Positions 1 to 8,356 of a stretch of 52,338 bases of DNA are shown in pieces. The stretch covers positions 1 through 52,338 of the forward strand of contig LIDE01000027.1 of the NCBI GenBank assembly GCA_001438605.1, given 5' to 3'. The DNA is from SAR92 bacterium BACL16 MAG-120619-bin48. GTDB taxonomy: Bacteria > Pseudomonadota > Gammaproteobacteria > Pseudomonadales > Porticoccaceae. A model generated the notes under the pieces. It worked only from the letters and a program-made list of their open reading frames with translations. It did not search any database and was not told where the DNA came from. A program made the translations under genes and the position numbers. Every line of letters begins with the position of its first letter. Positions within the stretch are counted from its first letter, which is position 1.

Positions 1-226
1 TGAGAAATAGATTTTGTCCATGGTCAAAGCCGAACAGCGCGGCAGAGTGGAACTCGCCTGTCTCTGAATCTTTGTAGAAGAAAATCGGATAGCAGGATTG
101 AATATCGCGAAACTCAAGCGCGAACGTCATCGCATACATAATATCGTCACCGTACTGGGCAGCGCGCTGGGTGATCACTTTTAGGTTGCCGTGAGTGTCT
201 TTGTTAAGCGATGCAAATGTTGTCAT
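1..226 (-). CDS. SapC-like protein, N-terminal part (runs off the window)
   Basis: The 75 codons seen, starting at an ATG at 226, read as an N-terminus with the pattern 'FALEFRDIQSCYPIFFYKD' followed by an 'ETGEF..AALFGFDHGQNLFL'-type stretch. That matches the SapC family (Pfam PF07277), whose members in Caulobacter, Xanthomonas and marine gammaproteobacteria sit beside TonB-dependent receptors and tryptophan-halogenase-like flavoproteins. The family name comes from an antimicrobial-peptide transport gene, but the role in these clusters is not established. The gene follows the halogenase after 46 bp on the same strand, so they are probably co-transcribed. The 3' end lies outside the window. 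Family assignment is from recalled sequence pattern and was not searched. Confidence 0.75.
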   Translation of the reverse strand, partial: MTTFASLNKDTHGNLKVITQRAAQYGDDIMYAMTFALEFRDIQSCYPIFFYKDSETGEFHSAALFGFDHGQNLFL

Positions 227-272
227 GACTGCTCCAATGGGTGTGGGTGAGCCGTGGACGGCTTCATTTAGG

Positions 273-1850
273 TTATATTTTTTGTAAGCCGTAGCGATAA
301 ATTTTGTTGATAAGATCTCTGTTGCTCGGCATTGATGTGCACAATTTCTGCGTGCGCATGGCGTTTTCTTGGAAGAGTGTTCCCGCTACTTTTTGCGCTT
401 CCATCTCTGATCGGCGCTGTGTTTGGTTTGGCTGTGTTTCAAAGTCCATGCCGTAGAGTATGTATTGGAAACTGGCCGAGGGAAACATTTCGTCAACGTG
501 GCGTGTGTCGCGATGCCACGGACTTTGGTGTCGCCAGAGTGAGAGGGATTCTTGAAGGCTGTCGGGGATACTCTCGGCCCGGCAGTTGTCGCGCCAGTAC
601 TCGGTATCTGTGCGTTGGGTCAGAATGTAGTGCAGCTTGAGGAAGTCGATAATACGTTCCCAACGATAGAGAAATTTCTGATTAAAGCGCTTGGCAACAA
701 GATCCATAACCTCTCTGTTAGCGGGCAGCTGCTCGGCTATCATGGCTGCGCAGAGTTCCACCAAGACCAGCGCCGATGCTTCGAGGGGCTCGATAAAGCC
801 CGCAGACATGCCGACAGCAACACAGTTTTTATGCCAAAACTCGTCGCGGTAGCCGGGGGAGAACTGAACTTTTCGCATAGTGGTGTTTGCCGCAGCTTTT
901 TCGCCGACGGTTTTGCCGATGTAATTCAGTAGTTCTTGGCCAGCTTGCTCTTCGCTGTTGTGTGCGCTGGAGTATACGTGCCCAATACCGCGCCGTGTTG
1001 GCAGGCCGATGTCCCAAACCCAGCCAGCAGTTTGTGCGGTGGAAAGAGTGCACGACTCGATAGGATCTTGTTCGTCGTTGTAGGGCACTTGCGCAGCGAG
1101 GGCGGTGTTGTTGAATAGCACACTGTTTTTATTGCAGCTGCCCACACCGAAGTGCTCGCCAAGCAGTATGGCGCGCGATCCGCTGCAATCGATAAACAGA
1201 TCGCCATCGATGGTGCCGTGGCTGTCGGTGTTGATTGAAGCAATATCGCCGTTTGCCGCAGAATTAATGCCAATCACATTGGCTTTGATATGTTTGACGC
1301 CCAATTTTTCGACGCAGTGTTTGCGCAAAAATTCTGCAAATTTACCGGCGTCGAGATGGTAGCCGTAGTTAACGTTGAAGGCGTATTCCGGTGTGGTTAT
1401 TTGCTTAGGCGCTAACTTGGCAGGGAATAGGGCGCTCTGCGGTGACACTGCTTCGGCAAATTTAACTTGATTGCGCAGTGGCTGCCAGTGGGGCGCAAGA
1501 TTGGTTTCGGCGTACCCATGGGGTGTAGTAAAGGGATGTGTGTAGGTGTCATTTGATCCTTTAGTCCAGCCAGTAAACAGTGTGCCTTGCTTAAAGCTTG
1601 CGCTGCATTCGCGGAAAAAGTCTGTTTCCGAAACACCCATTTTTTGCAGCGTCGAGCGCATCGAGGGCCAGGTTCCCTCGCCGACGCCAATGGTGCTGAT
1701 GTCGGGAGACTCGATAAGTGTCAGCTGAAAGCCGTCAGGAGCGGTGTTATCAGTAGCCGTCGCAGAGTGCTCAGCGGCAATGATGCCCGCGCTCAACCAT
1801 CCGGCGGTTCCACCACCAACAATTACTAATTTTTGAATTTTAGTTGTCAT
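273..1850 (-). CDS. Flavin-dependent tryptophan-halogenase-family protein
   Basis: A 525-residue protein with the layout of FADH2-dependent tryptophan halogenases (PF04820). The dinucleotide-binding GGGTAGW motif is at residues 12-18, a GVGEGTWPS stretch at 55-63, and the lysine of SFKQG (K87) aligns in spacing with the catalytic lysine of PrnA (K79). The second signature, normally WxWxIP, is present as WVWDIG at 277-282. Such proteins occur widely next to TonB receptors in marine polysaccharide degraders, where no halogenated product is known, so the substrate may not be free tryptophan. It lies between the TonB receptor upstream and the SapC-like gene downstream, all on the minus strand. 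Fold assignment is secure; substrate and even halogenation are open. Confidence 0.9.
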   Translation of the reverse strand: MTTKIQKLVIVGGGTAGWLSAGIIAAEHSATATDNTAPDGFQLTLIESPDISTIGVGEGTWPSMRSTLQKMGVSETDFFRECSASFKQGTLFTGWTKGSNDTYTHPFTTPHGYAETNLAPHWQPLRNQVKFAEAVSPQSALFPAKLAPKQITTPEYAFNVNYGYHLDAGKFAEFLRKHCVEKLGVKHIKANVIGINSAANGDIASINTDSHGTIDGDLFIDCSGSRAILLGEHFGVGSCNKNSVLFNNTALAAQVPYNDEQDPIESCTLSTAQTAGWVWDIGLPTRRGIGHVYSSAHNSEEQAGQELLNYIGKTVGEKAAANTTMRKVQFSPGYRDEFWHKNCVAVGMSAGFIEPLEASALVLVELCAAMIAEQLPANREVMDLVAKRFNQKFLYRWERIIDFLKLHYILTQRTDTEYWRDNCRAESIPDSLQESLSLWRHQSPWHRDTRHVDEMFPSASFQYILYGMDFETQPNQTQRRSEMEAQKVAGTLFQENAMRTQKLCTSMPSNRDLINKIYRYGLQKI

Positions 1851-2005
1851 TATTTTTGATCAAGCTCATTAGGTTAAAACAGGGTTGTTGTATCGCCTGT
1901 CTGCCCTTTTTAAACATTATTAGGTACAGAATAGCCTGTTAGTCGCAGCAATAACAGCCGCCTCATAGCACCATTCAGCGTCTCTGGTTATACGGCTGAA
2001 ATAAA

Positions 2006-2039
2006 GAAGCCGCTTAAAAAATTAAGCGGCTTCTTTTTT
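2006..2039. terminator. Rho-independent terminator between TonB receptor and halogenase
   Basis: A perfect 12-bp inverted repeat (GAAGCCGCTTAA at 2006-2017 and its complement at 2022-2033) encloses an AAAA loop and is followed on the plus strand by six T. On the minus strand, which carries both neighbouring genes, the tail is TTTATTTC, so it can also end receptor transcripts. The halogenase/SapC pair may therefore have its own promoter in 1851-2005, or receive only partial read-through. Confidence 0.8.
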
Positions 2040-2088
2040 CTTATCGCACGAATATTTTGTGCAATCAGTTGACCGAGGTGGTTATACC

Positions 2089-5043
2089 TTAGAAGGTATA
2101 ACGCACGCCCAGATCATAGCGAGCGCCGGTTTGACCCGCTTGCAGCACTTGCAACTCGTCGCGACCGTAGACATTGAATGTTTCTTCGAGGACGTTAAGA
2201 CCGGCGAAGAAAATAGTCAGATTGTCGCTGTAATCGTAGCTCGCGCTAATATCCAACTGTCCGTACGCTTCTACGTTGGTTGGGTTGCTGTACGTGCCTT
2301 GGCCTTGGCCGACACCGGCAAGATACGCATCGCGCCAGTTGTAGGCGAGACGTGCCTGGAAGCCATCTTTGTCATAAAACGCAACAAGGTTAGCTGAGTC
2401 ACTCAAGCCGTTCAGTACAAACTGCGAGTTTATTTTCATATTGTCGTAGGCCACATCTGCATTAACAAATGTTGCGTTAGCGATCATGCCGAAACCAGAC
2501 TCACCGAAGTTGTGCTGCAGGTTAACTTCGATACCATCAACTTTTGCATTCTCTTGGTTGGCAGGGCTATCGATCTCAAATGGCACTAACGGATCGCCAG
2601 CAACACCGTAGATTTTGCCGTCAATTACTGCTGGGTTGTCAGCGTAATTGGCCAAAATGTAGGCGCCCACATCAGAGTACTTTAATGGGTCAATGCCGCT
2701 CGCTGTAACAGCTTCGTTAAACAGCGTGCCGCCTAATGGCCAAGGCAAGTTGAACAGTGTTTCACCGGTGCGCGTTGAAGAACCGATAAAGTTGCTAACG
2801 TCTTTTTCAAAGTAACCAATCGACAAGTAGCTGCCTTCGTCGTAGTAAAACTCGATAGATAAATCGAAGTTCTCAGACTCAATGGGCACTAGGCCTGGGT
2901 TACCGCCGCCAGCAAAGCCGCCGCTGTTCTTGAACGAAATTCCGTCAACGGTGATGCCGCCTTGGATATCGGTGTAGCTTGGGCGAGTGACTGTGGTGCT
3001 GTATGACGCACGCACGATAACATCTTCAATGACTTCGAGATCAACGTCGATGCTCGGCAAGAAAAGATCATACTTGCCGGTGTAGTCTTCAAATGCTTGA
3101 ATCGAGTTACCGTCAGCATCTTTCGCTTCGATCATGGTGAACTCGTTTCCGCCTACCCAGTAAACGCCACTGTATGTCGGTGCCAGTGCCGCTGAGGTTA
3201 CATCGGTTTCTTCATAGCGCATACCGGCTTTCAGGTTTGCGCGCATGCCACTTATTTCTGTGCTGTGATTTAACTGAATGTAGGCAGCACTTGTCTCTTC
3301 AGTCGTGCGCTTGTCTACGTTCCAGTCGGTTGATGCACAGTAGCCAGTGCCACAGTCGCCAACCTGAGCGTAGTCTGCGCCGCGTGCTGCGTAGTTCGCT
3401 TCGGCAACAGCAATAATGGCTTCGAGATCAGTGGTGAAATAGTCAGTGTACTGGCGTGGATCATTGCTGCCGTCAAGTTGATCGAACTGACCTTTGATAG
3501 ATGAGCGGCGAATAATGTCGGTCAACTCGCCGGGAGAGGTGAAGCCGCCCCAGTTGTCGAGCTGAACAGTCTTGCTCACGTGACGATTGCTCACTTCTGA
3601 CAGTTGAATACCAAAATCGATGCTGGAATCTTCTGCAAATTCCCAAGTACCGCTGATCTTGGCTTGTTCAATGTCCATCTGGGAGGCAGAGTTACCAAAC
3701 GCACTACCAGTGATAATCATATCGTTGGCATACAATGGGCGATCACTGCCGTCGGCGCCTGAGTTCAGATTGAGCGAGAGAACAGGCATTTCTTTACCGT
3801 AATAAACGGTTGAACCCACTTTGTTGAAGCTTGCCATGGTTACCAGTGAGCTTGTGCCGTAGGGGCTGTCAGCACCGGTCTCTGCGGTAGAGTCATGGTA
3901 GTCAAATGCAAATGACAGGTTATCAGTGGCTTGCCATTCTAGATTCAAACCAACAGACGTATTCTTGTTTTTAGAACCGTCATGACCAACGCCCATCGCG
4001 AAGTCGGCATTGTTGTGTGTCTCAGAGTAAACCAGCGGTGATGCCTGTGGACCATCGGTCCAAACACTTGTTTGGCTCTTGGCGTTAGAGTTGCTGAACC
4101 ACGCAGACATGTCGCTGTATGTGCGCTCTAGCGTGAATTCAGACTGCGTGTAGTCTACTGTTGCTGTCACACGATCGCTGGGTGCCCACTGCAGAATCAA
4201 CTGGCCGTTGGTGCGCTCAGTTTCATATTCAGAGATGTTGTAAGCAATGGCTTGAGGAATAGAGTAGAACTCATCAGCACCTGTTGGACGGTTAACTTGG
4301 CTGTCGTTTGACGGAATACCATTGGCGCCTGAGTAGTCGCCCTGTTGTGTAAACCAACCACCTGACGACACTGTGTGCACGCCATTGTTGCGAACTTGTG
4401 AGCTACCGGTGATTGCGATACCGAAGGTGTCATCAGCAAATGTGTTGGTGTAGATACCTGAGAACTCAGGCGTGATTTCTTTGCCATCACTCGTGGATGT
4501 GTCGGCAACCATTTTTGCAGAAACACTGACTTTTTCACCCGGTGCATCCAGTGGACGCGTGGTTGAAATATTGATCGATGAACCAACGCCACCTGTAGGA
4601 ACATCGGCGCGGCCAGTCTTGTATACCTGCACGCCTGCGATACCTTCAGAAGCCAGATCACCGAAGTCAAACGAGCGGCTTGTCGCGCTGTGCGTTGGCA
4701 TTTGGCGACCATTAAGGGTTACCAGGTTGTACTCTGGGCCGAAACCGCGAACGGTTACCGAGCTGCCTTCACCGCGTTGACGGCTGATTGACACGCCGGT
4801 AATACGCTGCAGAGATTCTGCAAGGTTGGCGTCTGGGAATTTACCCATGTCTTCGGCAGAAATAGCATCGACAACACCCGCTGAGTCGCGCTTGATGTCC
4901 ATCGAGCGCATCAGACTGCCGCGAATACCACCTTCAACAATAACTTCTTCAATAACGGCTGCATCTTGTGCAAAAGTAGGTACAGCTACACCGACCAATG
5001 CCAGCGCTACGCTGCTAGAAAGAATCTTCTTTTTAAATAACAT
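2089..5043 (-). CDS. TonB-dependent outer-membrane receptor
   Basis: The open frame begins at a TTG (5067), but the ATG at 5043 is the better start: it has AGGGGG nine bases upstream and opens a standard signal peptide (MLFKKKILSSSVALALVG, cleavage near TFAQ-D). The mature protein starts with a TonB-box-like EEVIVEG segment, then a plug domain with the strings DANLAESLQRITGV and VRGFGPEYNLVTLNGRQMP that are typical of the Caulobacter/Xanthomonas TonB receptor group (TIGR01782), then a beta-barrel ending in an aromatic residue (YTF). At about 984 residues it has the usual size. These receptors import carbohydrates or other large nutrients using the proton motive force. The adjacent halogenase and SapC-like genes are common partners; the ligand is unknown. 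Confidence 0.93.
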   Translation of the reverse strand: MLFKKKILSSSVALALVGVAVPTFAQDAAVIEEVIVEGGIRGSLMRSMDIKRDSAGVVDAISAEDMGKFPDANLAESLQRITGVSISRQRGEGSSVTVRGFGPEYNLVTLNGRQMPTHSATSRSFDFGDLASEGIAGVQVYKTGRADVPTGGVGSSINISTTRPLDAPGEKVSVSAKMVADTSTSDGKEITPEFSGIYTNTFADDTFGIAITGSSQVRNNGVHTVSSGGWFTQQGDYSGANGIPSNDSQVNRPTGADEFYSIPQAIAYNISEYETERTNGQLILQWAPSDRVTATVDYTQSEFTLERTYSDMSAWFSNSNAKSQTSVWTDGPQASPLVYSETHNNADFAMGVGHDGSKNKNTSVGLNLEWQATDNLSFAFDYHDSTAETGADSPYGTSSLVTMASFNKVGSTVYYGKEMPVLSLNLNSGADGSDRPLYANDMIITGSAFGNSASQMDIEQAKISGTWEFAEDSSIDFGIQLSEVSNRHVSKTVQLDNWGGFTSPGELTDIIRRSSIKGQFDQLDGSNDPRQYTDYFTTDLEAIIAVAEANYAARGADYAQVGDCGTGYCASTDWNVDKRTTEETSAAYIQLNHSTEISGMRANLKAGMRYEETDVTSAALAPTYSGVYWVGGNEFTMIEAKDADGNSIQAFEDYTGKYDLFLPSIDVDLEVIEDVIVRASYSTTVTRPSYTDIQGGITVDGISFKNSGGFAGGGNPGLVPIESENFDLSIEFYYDEGSYLSIGYFEKDVSNFIGSSTRTGETLFNLPWPLGGTLFNEAVTASGIDPLKYSDVGAYILANYADNPAVIDGKIYGVAGDPLVPFEIDSPANQENAKVDGIEVNLQHNFGESGFGMIANATFVNADVAYDNMKINSQFVLNGLSDSANLVAFYDKDGFQARLAYNWRDAYLAGVGQGQGTYSNPTNVEAYGQLDISASYDYSDNLTIFFAGLNVLEETFNVYGRDELQVLQAGQTGARYDLGVRYTF

Positions 5044-5203
5044 ACGGTTTATCCCCCTGGTGAACAATAAAATCTATGAACATAGTGTTTTTAAGGTTTT
5101 CTTGTATTTACTAAGTCCCCAGTCCTACTCTACCTTTTCACTCGAGGCAAAGAACGCCTTATGCGATAAAAGGTGATTATTTTGGGTTTAAGGAGGAGGG
5201 CTA

Positions 5204-5269
5204 GTGTCTTATAGAGCAGTCTTGCTGCCGATGGGGTTATTATGGCATTCAAAAAAGGTGGATTGCTAG
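5204..5269 (+). CDS. Possible 21-residue small ORF with strong ribosome-binding site
   Basis: In the 277-bp gap between the receptor start and the methyltransferase end, the plus strand carries AAGGAGG at 5190-5196 followed, seven bases later, by a GTG that opens a 21-codon frame (SYRAVLLPMGLLWHS..., stop TAG). A second short frame, ATG at 5242, overlaps it and reads MAFKKGGLLGLACLL then stop, resembling the front of a signal peptide. The ribosome-binding site is what makes the region notable; no homology is recognised. It could also be a gene remnant or chance. Confidence 0.25.
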   Translation: MSYRAVLLPMGLLWHSKKVDC

Positions 5270-5320
5270 GGCTCGCATGCCTGCTTTAGAGACTGTTCGG
5301 TGCTGCCCTGAGAGGCTAAT

Positions 5321-5950
5321 CTAATTAGCTGACACCTTTAAAATATACTTTTGGCTTTTCCACGGTTTATCAATAGTGCGACTGATGACATCTGCCCCGA
5401 GTTTTTCAACACAGAGGTCGGCGAGATCCCAAAATGGTTGCCTGCCCGGATCGGCTATCAATATTTGTTGTGTGCCTGCGGATTGAGCGCGCTTTATCAA
5501 GTTGAATAAAGGCGCAGTCATTTCGTCCCAAAAGCAGATGTCGGTACCCATGAGCGTGTGATACTGCGCGAGTTCTTTGCGTTTTAATGACTCAAACTCG
5601 CGAGCCTGAAAGGCGATATTGCAGTTGTTAAGCTCGGCCTGCAAACGCAGGAACGGCTCGACGCTGGCGTCGATGTCTAATCCAGTGACAATTGCGCCAT
5701 GACATTTGGCAAGATAGATTCCAGTGAGTCCCCAGCCACAGCCGATATCGAGCACTTGCGCGCCAGAAGGAACGCCCCAGGTGCTGAGATAATCCATTAA
5801 GACAAAACTCGAGCGCCACACTTTATTGCCATGGGCGGCATGACCCTGTTGTTGCCGCTTTAACTGACGCACTCGGGGATGTGAGGCGCGCAGTGCGCTC
5901 ACGCCCTTATAGGTGAGTAGATGAGGGCTCGGTAAGGGTTTAGTTGGCAT
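5321..5950 (-). CDS. Class I SAM-dependent methyltransferase
   Basis: A protein of about 209 residues (from the ATG at 5950; a longer frame reaches 5989 with an extra 13 residues and no good ribosome site). The nucleotide-binding motif I is clear as LDIGCGWG, followed by an acidic TGLDID motif II region and a later FWDEM / LIADPGR stretch, resembling nicotinamide/protein-lysine-type small methyltransferases (METTL-like). The substrate cannot be read from the sequence. It is separated from the receptor by 277 bp and faces away from the kinase gene, so it is probably monocistronic. Confidence 0.8.
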   Translation of the reverse strand: MPTKPLPSPHLLTYKGVSALRASHPRVRQLKRQQQGHAAHGNKVWRSSFVLMDYLSTWGVPSGAQVLDIGCGWGLTGIYLAKCHGAIVTGLDIDASVEPFLRLQAELNNCNIAFQAREFESLKRKELAQYHTLMGTDICFWDEMTAPLFNLIKRAQSAGTQQILIADPGRQPFWDLADLCVEKLGADVISRTIDKPWKSQKYILKVSAN

Positions 5951-6087
5951 AAAATGCGTACTTTTCAGTCGGGAAATCGATTCTAGCAAAGACCAGTGAA
6001 GATCGGGCGCGGATTTTTAGTATTTCTCTTTGTCGCCTAACGCTCTATTATGGTGCTTCTATCTCATGTGACATAAAAATTATAACT

Positions 6088-7278
6088 GTGATTATGGCAT
6101 CAGCAACTGTCTACCCGCTCTTCGGCAAATTATATCGCGACACAGATGCGCAGTTTTTACTGTTGCAGATTATCGGGTGGTTTAGTCTTTCTTTAATTAG
6201 CTTTTTCAGTCTAACCCTCTGGTATAACCAGCAGAGTGCCAACTACATCGGTCACACATTACTTCAGTCCGCGATGGGTATTATTGTCTCGTGGCCACTG
6301 CGCTCGGTCTTTCATCATCTTTGGGATAAGACCTTAATGCGGCGGCTGGCTTTAACCCTGTTGGCCGTGATGGCCTGTTCAGTGATTTGGTCCGTTTTGC
6401 GTATAGGGACGTTTATGTGGATGACCGACGAGACGGATGTCTGGTCCGACTTTGGTGGTTGGATGTTTGGATCAATCATGATTTTTCTGTGTTGGGCAGC
6501 TTTTTATCACGGTATTAAGTATTACCAGCTGTTGCAGGCTGAGCATGAAGATCTGCTGAAAATAGCGGCTGAAAATCAGCAAGAGCAGTTAAAGCGCACG
6601 CAGGCTGAAGCTTTCGCCAAAGAGGCGCAGTTAAAAATGTTGCGTTATCAACTCAACCCTCATTTTCTGTTCAATACGCTCAATGCAATATCGTCGCTCG
6701 TCGAGGGCCAGTCGTCAAAAATGGCGAACACTATGATTATTCAGTTGAGTAGTTTTCTGCGTTACTCCCTAGAAAGTGACCCTGTGCAAAGTGTTACCTT
6801 AAAAGAGGAGATTGAGGCGCTAAGGCTTTATCTGAGCATAGAGCAGACACGTTTTGGTGATCGTTTGGCGCTTGAGTTCAATATCGATATGGAAGCGCAG
6901 GCCGCGAGAATTCCAAGTTTGCTGCTTCAGCCTTTGGTTGAAAATGCCATTAAATACGCCGTGGCTCCGATGGAGAGTGGCGGGACTATATCGGTGACAG
7001 CATTGCTCGAGAATGATGATGTCCTGTTAGTGGTGTCTGATAATGGCCCTGGCATCCGGTTGGATCGCGGCGATACTTTGCCGGGCGCGGGAATAGGCCT
7101 GAAAAATATTAGGGATCGATTGAGTGCGTTTTATGGCGATGGTTATACCTTTGATTTGTTGAATGGTGAAACGGGTGGGCTGGCCGTTTCGATACGCTTG
7201 CCTGTGGCGGTGTGTTTCGCTCAGGATATAAACATGGCGCCTCGGCAGGTGCCACATCGCTTGGCTACTGTGGATTAA
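6088..7278 (+). CDS. LytS/YehU-type membrane sensor histidine kinase
   Basis: The 396-residue protein (GTG at 6088, or ATG two codons later) has about four N-terminal membrane segments (roughly residues 22-45, 55-75, 90-113 and 125-147), a short coiled-coil linker, then a His_kinase domain (PF06580) with the phospho-acceptor in YQLNPHFLFNTLNAI (H192). The ATPase part carries the N-box LVENAIKYA, DNGPGI and GIGLKNIRDRL. It has no recognisable extracellular ligand domain, so the stimulus is probably sensed in or near the membrane. The LytTR regulator starts one base after its stop, so the pair is an operon and a cognate two-component system. The GH3 gene follows 258 bp downstream and is a possible target. 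Confidence 0.92.
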   Translation: MIMASATVYPLFGKLYRDTDAQFLLLQIIGWFSLSLISFFSLTLWYNQQSANYIGHTLLQSAMGIIVSWPLRSVFHHLWDKTLMRRLALTLLAVMACSVIWSVLRIGTFMWMTDETDVWSDFGGWMFGSIMIFLCWAAFYHGIKYYQLLQAEHEDLLKIAAENQQEQLKRTQAEAFAKEAQLKMLRYQLNPHFLFNTLNAISSLVEGQSSKMANTMIIQLSSFLRYSLESDPVQSVTLKEEIEALRLYLSIEQTRFGDRLALEFNIDMEAQAARIPSLLLQPLVENAIKYAVAPMESGGTISVTALLENDDVLLVVSDNGPGIRLDRGDTLPGAGIGLKNIRDRLSAFYGDGYTFDLLNGETGGLAVSIRLPVAVCFAQDINMAPRQVPHRLATVD

Positions 7279-7279
7279 T

Positions 7280-8098
7280 ATGTCGACACTGAAAATGATA
7301 CTCGTAGACGACGAGCCTCTTGCCCTCGATTTCTTGCGATCTATTCTCTCAAAAATAGAGGGCATCGAGATTGTTGGGCAATGTAAGAACGGGCGTGAAG
7401 CGATCAAACTCGTTGCAGAGCTTGATCCCGACTTGCTCTTTCTGGATATTCAAATGCCCGGCATTAATGGCTTTGAGGTGGTTAAAGCCCTGCAGTCAGA
7501 TACCATGCCGATGGTCGTGTTTGCGACGGCATTCAATCAATATGCAATCGATGCATTCGATCTGCACGCCGTTGATTATATTTTGAAGCCGCTTGATCCG
7601 GAGCGGGTGAAAAGAGCTGTTATGCGTGCTGTTGAGCGCTTGCAGGTGCAAGATATTGAGGGTCGCAAATCGCCTCTCATTGGGGCAATTGATGATATCG
7701 CCAGTCGTCTCGCCGTTGATTCGCAGGCCGCGGACAGCGATGGGCGTGAGGTGAGGGAATTGCCCGAGGGTATGAAGCGAAAGTTATTGATTCGCGATTC
7801 TGGTGTGATCAAAGTTATTCCGTTTGATGATATTGATTGGGTTGATGCTGCGGGTGATTACATGTGTGTTCATGCGCTGGGCGAAACACACATTGTGCGC
7901 AGTACCCTACGAGAATTGATGGGCCGGTTGGACGATAAAAGTTTTGCCCGCATTCACCGCTCAACCATTGTCAATATTGAGCGAGTGGTGGCTATTACGC
8001 CGCTGCAAAAGGGTGGCAGTTTGCTGCATTTGGCTGAGGGCCAGCCCTTGAAGGTCAGTCGTAATTATCGTGAATCTATTCGGCAATTGTTTAAATAA
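7280..8098 (+). CDS. LytTR-family response regulator
   Basis: A 272-residue regulator. Residues 1-120 form a receiver domain with the acidic pocket VDDEP, the phospho-acceptor in LDIQMPG (D56) and the conserved lysine in YILKPLD. After a linker of about 50 residues comes a LytTR DNA-binding domain (about 165-270) with the typical DWVDAAGDYMCVH and FARIHRSTIVN strings. LytTR proteins bind direct repeats upstream of their targets. It is co-transcribed with the kinase at 6088-7278. Targets are not visible with certainty; the nearest downstream promoter region is that of the GH3 glucosidase. Confidence 0.93.
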   Translation: MSTLKMILVDDEPLALDFLRSILSKIEGIEIVGQCKNGREAIKLVAELDPDLLFLDIQMPGINGFEVVKALQSDTMPMVVFATAFNQYAIDAFDLHAVDYILKPLDPERVKRAVMRAVERLQVQDIEGRKSPLIGAIDDIASRLAVDSQAADSDGREVRELPEGMKRKLLIRDSGVIKVIPFDDIDWVDAAGDYMCVHALGETHIVRSTLRELMGRLDDKSFARIHRSTIVNIERVVAITPLQKGGSLLHLAEGQPLKVSRNYRESIRQLFK

Positions 8099-8356
8099 CC
8101 GCTCCAGCAGTCCCACTTAACGCAGGCAACCTTCTGACTGTCGCATCTTAACTTCCCCTCCTCCTGTGGGCGTGAAAAACTGTGCTTAATTAAGATAAAT
8201 AGATAAGTGTCGGTTTTTGCTTGTCATCACTAATTAGAAATTAAATGTAGGTCGACAGGTCATTGACGGAGAGTAGCGCCATTTGGTTTTTGGTAACCGA
8301 AGGCTGCGTCAATTGTATTTGGAATAGCTACATATAAAAGGGGAGTTTACTGCACC

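Noticed and set aside
1-5043. TonB/halogenase/SapC genes as a natural-product biosynthesis cluster
   Set aside because: No synthase, tailoring or resistance genes accompany them in the window; the set is better seen as a nutrient-uptake locus.
5044-5160. Promoter for the TonB receptor
   Set aside because: Several AT-rich hexamers fit poorly; no -35/-10 pair with proper spacing could be chosen.
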